Source: Thermoactinomycetaceae bacterium
Lineage (GTDB): Bacteria; Bacillota; Bacilli; Thermoactinomycetales; Thermoactinomycetaceae
DNA length: 9,660 nt
Direction of reading: 5' to 3'
NCBI GenBank assembly: GCA_025449475.1
Contig: JANWJM010000010.1
Coordinates: forward strand, 1-9,660
Position 1 is the stretch's first letter; every line of letters starts with the position of its first letter. Shown piece after piece: positions 6,003 through 9,660 of the stretch. Below the pieces are notes generated by a model that saw only the letters and a program-made list of their open reading frames with translations, searched no databases and was not told where the DNA came from. Both the position numbers and the translations under genes were made by a program.

Positions 6003-7103
6003 GTGCTTAGAACAGAAGAAATGATCTTGAATGTTGGACCACAACATCCCAGTACACACGGTGTTCTACGCTTACTTGTTACTCTTGATGGAGAAGTGAT
6101 CAAAGAGGCCACACCAGTAATCGGGTATTTGCATCGGGGAACCGAGAAATTGGCGGAGGATTTAAATTATACCCAGATCATTCCGTATACGGATCGATTG
6201 GATTATCTATCTGCCATGACCAATAACTATGCGCTTGTCCATGCAGTGGAATCGATGATGGAATTGGAAATCCCAGAAAGGGCGGAATATTTGCGTGTAA
6301 TTACCATGGAGTTAAACCGGATCGCAAGTCACCTTGTTTGGATGGGGACATTTCTTTTGGATGTCGGCGCAATGAGCCCATTTCTCTTTGCTTTTCGAGA
6401 TCGTGAACAAATTTTGGATTTATTGAATGAGCTTTGTGGTGCTCGCATTACCTTTAACTATATGCGAGTAGGTGGAGTAAAATGGGATGCGCCTGAAGGC
6501 TGGCTCAGAAAGGTGAAGGATTTCGTTGCCTATATGCGAAAAAAGATGAAAGAGTATCATCGACTCATTACAGGGAACGAGATCTTTGTTCAACGAACAA
6601 AAGGAGTAGGTCGATATGATCAAGAGCGTGCCATTCAGTATTCGCTCTCTGGAGCCAATCTGAGAGTGACAGGTGTGAAATGGGATTTACGCAAAGATCA
6701 GCCCTATTCGATCTATGATCGCTTTGAATTTGATATACCTACCGGAAAAACAGGCGATTTGTATGAAAAATATATCTGCCGTATGCAAGAAATTGTTGAG
6801 TCTTTAAAGATTGTTGATCAGGCCATTGAACAGTTTCCTGAAAAAGGACCCATCATGGGGAAAGTTCCACGCGTTCTCCGTGTACCTGAGGGCGAAATTT
6901 ATGCAGGAATTGAATCACCACGAGGAGAATTGGGTTGTCATATTGTAAGCAAAGGAAAAGATAAACCATGGCGCTTGAAATTTCGACGACCTTCCTTTTA
7001 TAATTTGCAAATTCTCCCTACTCTCTTAAAGGGTGAAAATATTTCCAATCTCGTCGTCATTTTAGGCGGTATCGATATTGTACTTGGTGAGGTGGATGGA
7101 TGA
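6003..7103 (+). CDS. nuoD: NADH-quinone oxidoreductase subunit D (49-kDa subunit)
   Basis: This 366-residue subunit forms most of the quinone pocket together with NuoB and is homologous to the large subunit of [NiFe] hydrogenases without the metal site. Visible signatures are GPQHPSTHG (12-20), GYLHRGTEKL (41-50), PYTDRLDY (61-68), the DVGAMSPF region (120-127) and GIDIVLGEVD near the end. Length is normal for a free-standing NuoD. Two differences stand out: in ungapped alignment with the bovine 49-kDa subunit recalled from memory, the quinone-headgroup Tyr (bovine Y108, Thermus Y87) falls on L78, with a Tyr two residues earlier at 76; and the usual terminal EVDR is EVDG. The start is GTG. 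The gene begins three bases after nuoC and its stop overlaps nuoH. Confidence 0.95.
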   Translation: MLRTEEMILNVGPQHPSTHGVLRLLVTLDGEVIKEATPVIGYLHRGTEKLAEDLNYTQIIPYTDRLDYLSAMTNNYALVHAVESMMELEIPERAEYLRVITMELNRIASHLVWMGTFLLDVGAMSPFLFAFRDREQILDLLNELCGARITFNYMRVGGVKWDAPEGWLRKVKDFVAYMRKKMKEYHRLITGNEIFVQRTKGVGRYDQERAIQYSLSGANLRVTGVKWDLRKDQPYSIYDRFEFDIPTGKTGDLYEKYICRMQEIVESLKIVDQAIEQFPEKGPIMGKVPRVLRVPEGEIYAGIESPRGELGCHIVSKGKDKPWRLKFRRPSFYNLQILPTLLKGENISNLVVILGGIDIVLGEVDG

Positions 7104-8077
7104 TGAATCCACTAATTGTTATTGGTCCCGTTGTTTTGTTGTTGCTTGTATTGGGGTTTGTCACATATGCCATCTATTTTGAACGGAAGATTATTGGCTG
7201 GATGCAAAGTCGCGTGGGTCCCAATCAAGTTGGGCCTTTCGGACTATTGCAAACCGTTGCGGATGTGATGAAGTTATGGATGAAAGAGGATATTATCCCT
7301 CAAAAAGCGGATAAGTTTCTCTTTCAACTTGCTCCGATCGTCGCATTTGTGCCATCATTTGTAGTTCTGGCCGTTATTCCTTTTACAGATCAGATCAAAT
7401 TTGCGGATTTGGGCGTAGGTCTTCTCTATTATTTGGCGGTTTCCAGCATCACCATACTTGGGATGTTAATCGGTGGTTGGTCATCCAATAACAAATATTC
7501 CCTTTTGGGCGGAATTCGCTCAACGGCGCAGATGATCAGTTATGAAGTCCCCTTGATACTCTCTGTGGTGGGTGTCATATTAAGCACGCAGACGCTCAAT
7601 CTTACCGAGATTGTGAATGCTCAGAAGAATGTTTGGTTTATCTTCCCGCAATTTTTAGGATTTATTGTGTTTCTGATTGCTTCACTCGCTGAATTGAATC
7701 GTACTCCATTTGATTTACCCGAAGCAGAATCAGAGATTGTTGCAGGTTACCATGTTGAGTATACCGGCTTCCGATTTGCCTTTTTTATGCTGACAGAGTA
7801 TGTCTATGTGTTTGCTATGGCCTCTCTGACAACCATTTTATTTCTCGGGGGATGGCATGCACCATTTGGACTCACCTTTATTCCTCCCATCATTTGGTTT
7901 TTACTGAAATTTTCTTTGATCGTCTTTTTTCTCTTTTGGTTGCGTGCAACATTTCCACGCTTACGTGCTGACCAATTGATGCCGTTTGCATGGAAAGTAC
8001 TTGTTCCACTTGCGATTGCCAATGTCTTCTTGTCGGTAATCCTCAAAGAACTACCCATCATTCAAGCTTATTATTAG
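7100..8077 (+). CDS. nuoH: NADH-quinone oxidoreductase subunit H
   Basis: This 325-residue integral membrane subunit (about eight segments) anchors the peripheral arm and closes the quinone chamber. Conserved features include SRVGPNQVGPFG (37-48) after the first segment, the GGIRSTAQMISYE stretch (137-149) and the acidic loop ELNRTPFDLPEAESE (198-212) followed by EYTGFRFA. The glutamates in these regions form the start of the proton path in the family. The start overlaps the nuoD stop. Two adjacent ATGs at 7100 and 7103 are possible; GAGGTGG at 7089-7095 suits the second slightly better, changing the length by one residue. NuoH follows NuoD directly, with no nuoEFG between them. Confidence 0.95.
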   Translation: MMNPLIVIGPVVLLLLVLGFVTYAIYFERKIIGWMQSRVGPNQVGPFGLLQTVADVMKLWMKEDIIPQKADKFLFQLAPIVAFVPSFVVLAVIPFTDQIKFADLGVGLLYYLAVSSITILGMLIGGWSSNNKYSLLGGIRSTAQMISYEVPLILSVVGVILSTQTLNLTEIVNAQKNVWFIFPQFLGFIVFLIASLAELNRTPFDLPEAESEIVAGYHVEYTGFRFAFFMLTEYVYVFAMASLTTILFLGGWHAPFGLTFIPPIIWFLLKFSLIVFFLFWLRATFPRLRADQLMPFAWKVLVPLAIANVFLSVILKELPIIQAYY

Positions 8078-8085
8078 GAGGAGGG
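8076..8085 (+). promoter_or_regulatory. Shine-Dalgarno site fixing the ATG start of nuoI
   Basis: AGGAGGAGGG begins at the nuoH stop codon and ends nine bases before the ATG at 8095. It excludes the longer upstream reading, which would run back into nuoH. Confidence 0.8.
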
Positions 8086-8094
8086 AGTTGTGCC

Positions 8095-8553
8095 ATGTTT
8101 GGACTGGTCAAAGGGTTAAGCGTGACTTTAAAGAATATGACGAAACCGAAAGTCACTTATCGTTATCCGGATGAACCGCTAAAAATGCCAGAGAGATTTC
8201 GCGGGATTCAGTACTTTGATCCCGAAAAATGTATTGTCTGCAATCAATGTGTGCGCATTTGTCCAACCGATTGTATATCTCTGACTGGCAAAAAAAATCC
8301 GGATCCCGATCAAAAGGGAAAAGTGATTGATACATTTGATATCAATTTTGAGATTTGCATTTTATGTGATCTTTGCACGGAGGTTTGTCCGACCGAAGCG
8401 GTGGTCATGACAAATAATTTTGAGTTGGCGACATACAGCCGCGACAATTTATACAAAGATCGTCAATGGTTAGAAGAAAACAATACCAATGTACGCCAAG
8501 AGAACACAAGACATCCGTTACCGAAAAAACGTACGGGGGCGAAAAAAGGATGA
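8095..8553 (+). CDS. nuoI: NADH-quinone oxidoreductase subunit I (8Fe ferredoxin-type)
   Basis: This 152-residue iron-sulfur subunit carries clusters N6a and N6b and relays electrons to N2 in NuoB. Two ferredoxin motifs are complete: C46, C49, C52 and C56 followed by Pro, and C88, C91, C94 and C98 followed by Pro. An additional Cys at 60 lies just after the first motif. The N-terminal 20 residues (GLVKGLSVTLKNM) look amphipathic and could contact the membrane arm, while the end is basic (PKKRTGAKKG). The gene starts 17 bases after nuoH and overlaps nuoJ by four bases. In the absence of NuoG, NuoI would be the outermost visible cluster carrier and thus the likely entry point for electrons; that is inference. 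Confidence 0.95.
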   Translation: MFGLVKGLSVTLKNMTKPKVTYRYPDEPLKMPERFRGIQYFDPEKCIVCNQCVRICPTDCISLTGKKNPDPDQKGKVIDTFDINFEICILCDLCTEVCPTEAVVMTNNFELATYSRDNLYKDRQWLEENNTNVRQENTRHPLPKKRTGAKKG

Positions 8554-9056
8554 CAGCAGAGTTTATCGCCTTTTTCATCTTGTCGATTTTTGCGATTGGT
8601 GGCGCAGTGTTCATGATCAATCTGACAAAAGTGATGCATATGGCCTTATCCTTGGCCTTTACATTCTTAAGTATTGCAGGGATCTACTTTTTATTGGATG
8701 CTGAATTTCTCAGTGTGGTACAAATATTGATCTACACAGGTGCAGTTACAGTTCTTATGATCTTTGGCATCATGTTAACAAAGCATCGTGAAGAATCGAG
8801 GGAATCAAAGCGACCGCTCCATGAATTATTCGCTTTGTTAATGGTGGTACTCTTGTTTGGAATTATTATTTTGACAATCTATCAGGTACCCATCGACACG
8901 GAAACAAATTCCCAGTTAAAGGAAAAACATGTTGCAAAATTAGGGGAGATGATTTTCACCGATTATGTGATTCCCTTTGAATTAACTTCCGTATTACTGC
9001 TTGTAGCATTGATTGGAGCGATTCTCCTAGCAAAAAGGGAGGAGAAAGAGGAATGA
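8550..9056 (+). CDS. nuoJ: NADH-quinone oxidoreductase subunit J
   Basis: This 168-residue membrane subunit has five predicted segments, at about residues 4-25, 28-48, 53-76, 93-111 and 143-161. The third contains the conserved EFLSVVQILIYTGAVTVLM region, whose pi-bulge is linked to coupling in complex I, and FELTSVLLLVALIGA marks the last. The start is the ATG overlapping the nuoI stop (ATGA); a longer upstream reading would overlap nuoI by almost 90 bases and starts in an unrelated frame of it. No separate Shine-Dalgarno with good spacing is seen, which suggests translational coupling to nuoI. A polar loop at 112-140 separates the last two segments. Confidence 0.94.
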   Translation: MTAEFIAFFILSIFAIGGAVFMINLTKVMHMALSLAFTFLSIAGIYFLLDAEFLSVVQILIYTGAVTVLMIFGIMLTKHREESRESKRPLHELFALLMVVLLFGIIILTIYQVPIDTETNSQLKEKHVAKLGEMIFTDYVIPFELTSVLLLVALIGAILLAKREEKEE

Positions 9057-9358
9057 ATCTCACTTCTTATTTAGCACTCGCCGCCATTCTCTTTTGTATT
9101 GGTTTGTATGGTGTCATCATCAAGCGGAATGCCGTCCTTGTTCTTTTCTCCATCGAACTCATGCTGAATGCCGTAAATATCAACTTGGTTGCTTTTTCGA
9201 AGTATGGGCTCAATGCCAATATAGCGGGTCATATCTTTACGTTGTTTTCCATTACGGTTGCAGCAGCAGAGGCAGCTGTAGGAATTGCGATCCTAATCGC
9301 GTTATATCGAAAAAAAGGAACTGCTGAAGCCGATCAATTTGACACATTAAAAGAATAA
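9053..9358 (+). CDS. nuoK: NADH-quinone oxidoreductase subunit K
   Basis: This 101-residue membrane subunit has three predicted segments and is a Mrp-related part of the proton-translocating arm. The two buried glutamates typical of the family are present: E35 in LFSIELMLNAVN and E73 in AAAEAAVGIAI. Length is standard. The ATG overlaps the nuoJ stop by four bases and has AGGGAGGAG at 9036-9044 a short distance upstream. It is followed after 25 bases by nuoL. Confidence 0.95.
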   Translation: MNLTSYLALAAILFCIGLYGVIIKRNAVLVLFSIELMLNAVNINLVAFSKYGLNANIAGHIFTLFSITVAAAEAAVGIAILIALYRKKGTAEADQFDTLKE

Positions 9359-9383
9359 AGTTTGAATGAAGGATGGTCATTTT

Positions 9384-9660
9384 ATGATAATTAATGAATT
9401 TGCTTGGATGATTCCCTTGTTTCCTCTGCTATCATTTATCATCTTGATTGCGGGTAGAAGCAAATGGACAAAAGAATTATCGGCATTTATTGGGATCATC
9501 TTTGCCTACCTATCATTTCATTTATCCGTGTATCTCTTTGTAAGTAATTTTGAGAATATGCGTTACAGCTGGTCAATCCCTTGGTTTGAAGTTGGAGGAA
9601 AAGTGATTCGTTTGGGGCTAGAAATTCAACCTCTGAATGCAATCATGTTAATTGTTGTAA
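9384..9660 (+). CDS. nuoL: NADH-quinone oxidoreductase subunit L, N-terminal part (runs off the window)
   Basis: The ATG at 9384 stands seven bases after AAGGATGG (9369-9376) and opens a frame that continues past the right edge; 92 codons are visible. The sequence opens with FAWMIPLFPLLSFIIL, a typical NuoL first helix. A second hydrophobic segment lies at about residues 33-53, then a Trp-rich loop (YSWSIPWFEVGG), and it ends in GLEIQPLNAIMLIVV, matching the third region of the antiporter-like subunit where the family has a GLxxDxLxAxM pattern; here the Asp position is Gln. Full-length NuoL would need more than 1.5 kb beyond the window. Identity rests on this start and on position after nuoK. 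Confidence 0.88.
   Translation, partial: MIINEFAWMIPLFPLLSFIILIAGRSKWTKELSAFIGIIFAYLSFHLSVYLFVSNFENMRYSWSIPWFEVGGKVIRLGLEIQPLNAIMLIVV

Noticed and set aside
8466..8549. Extended nuoJ reading and other short frames within nuoI-nuoK
   Set aside because: The upstream extension is nuoI read in another frame; the ATG at 8550 gives the normal NuoJ start and the usual ATGA overlap.

Overview
The window looks like chromosomal DNA of a low-GC Gram-positive bacterium, most likely in the Bacilli (Bacillales). The reasons are AT-rich sequence, strong AGGAGG-type Shine-Dalgarno sites, frequent TTG and GTG starts, and a respiratory complex I operon in which nuoD runs directly into nuoH with no nuoE, nuoF or nuoG. 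Every gene I can support lies on the plus strand. No rRNA, tRNA, CRISPR array, insertion sequence or recognisable attachment site was seen, and no gene-free stretch exceeds 300 bases.

Left part (1-4267): a piece of a Gram-positive type IV secretion or conjugation-like module. It opens with the last 36 codons of an unidentified gene, followed by an intrinsic terminator. Next is a membrane-anchored two-domain cell-wall hydrolase (lytic transglycosylase plus M23 endopeptidase) resembling the wall-opening VirB1/CwlT-type component of conjugation machines. After it comes a 909-residue polytopic membrane protein with a signal peptide, about seven membrane segments and a long repetitive hydrophilic tail, which resembles the VirB6/TrbL-type channel subunit. 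The end of that gene carries a 19-bp tandem duplication that moved the stop codon.

Junction (4268-4528): a 30-codon TTG-started ORF encoding a one-helix membrane microprotein with a near-ideal ribosome binding site, then a good sigma-A-type promoter, a strong hairpin in the predicted leader, and the nuoA ribosome binding site.

Right part (4529-9660): nuoA-B-C-D-H-I-J-K and the start of nuoL. The genes overlap or are separated by a few bases, as in one transcript. NuoB, C, D and I form the quinone-side peripheral arm (N2 cluster, two further [4Fe-4S] clusters and the quinone pocket). NuoA, H, J, K and L belong to the proton-pumping membrane arm. With no NuoEFG module in the visible stretch, the electron donor is not evident from the window. 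In NuoD two normally conserved positions differ: the quinone-pocket Tyr aligns with Leu78, and the usual C-terminal Arg is Gly366.

The most useful leads are the microprotein at the junction, the leader hairpin, the repeat-rich tail and frame-shifting duplication in the VirB6-like gene, the NuoD substitutions, and the abutment of a conjugation-like module on a housekeeping respiratory operon.
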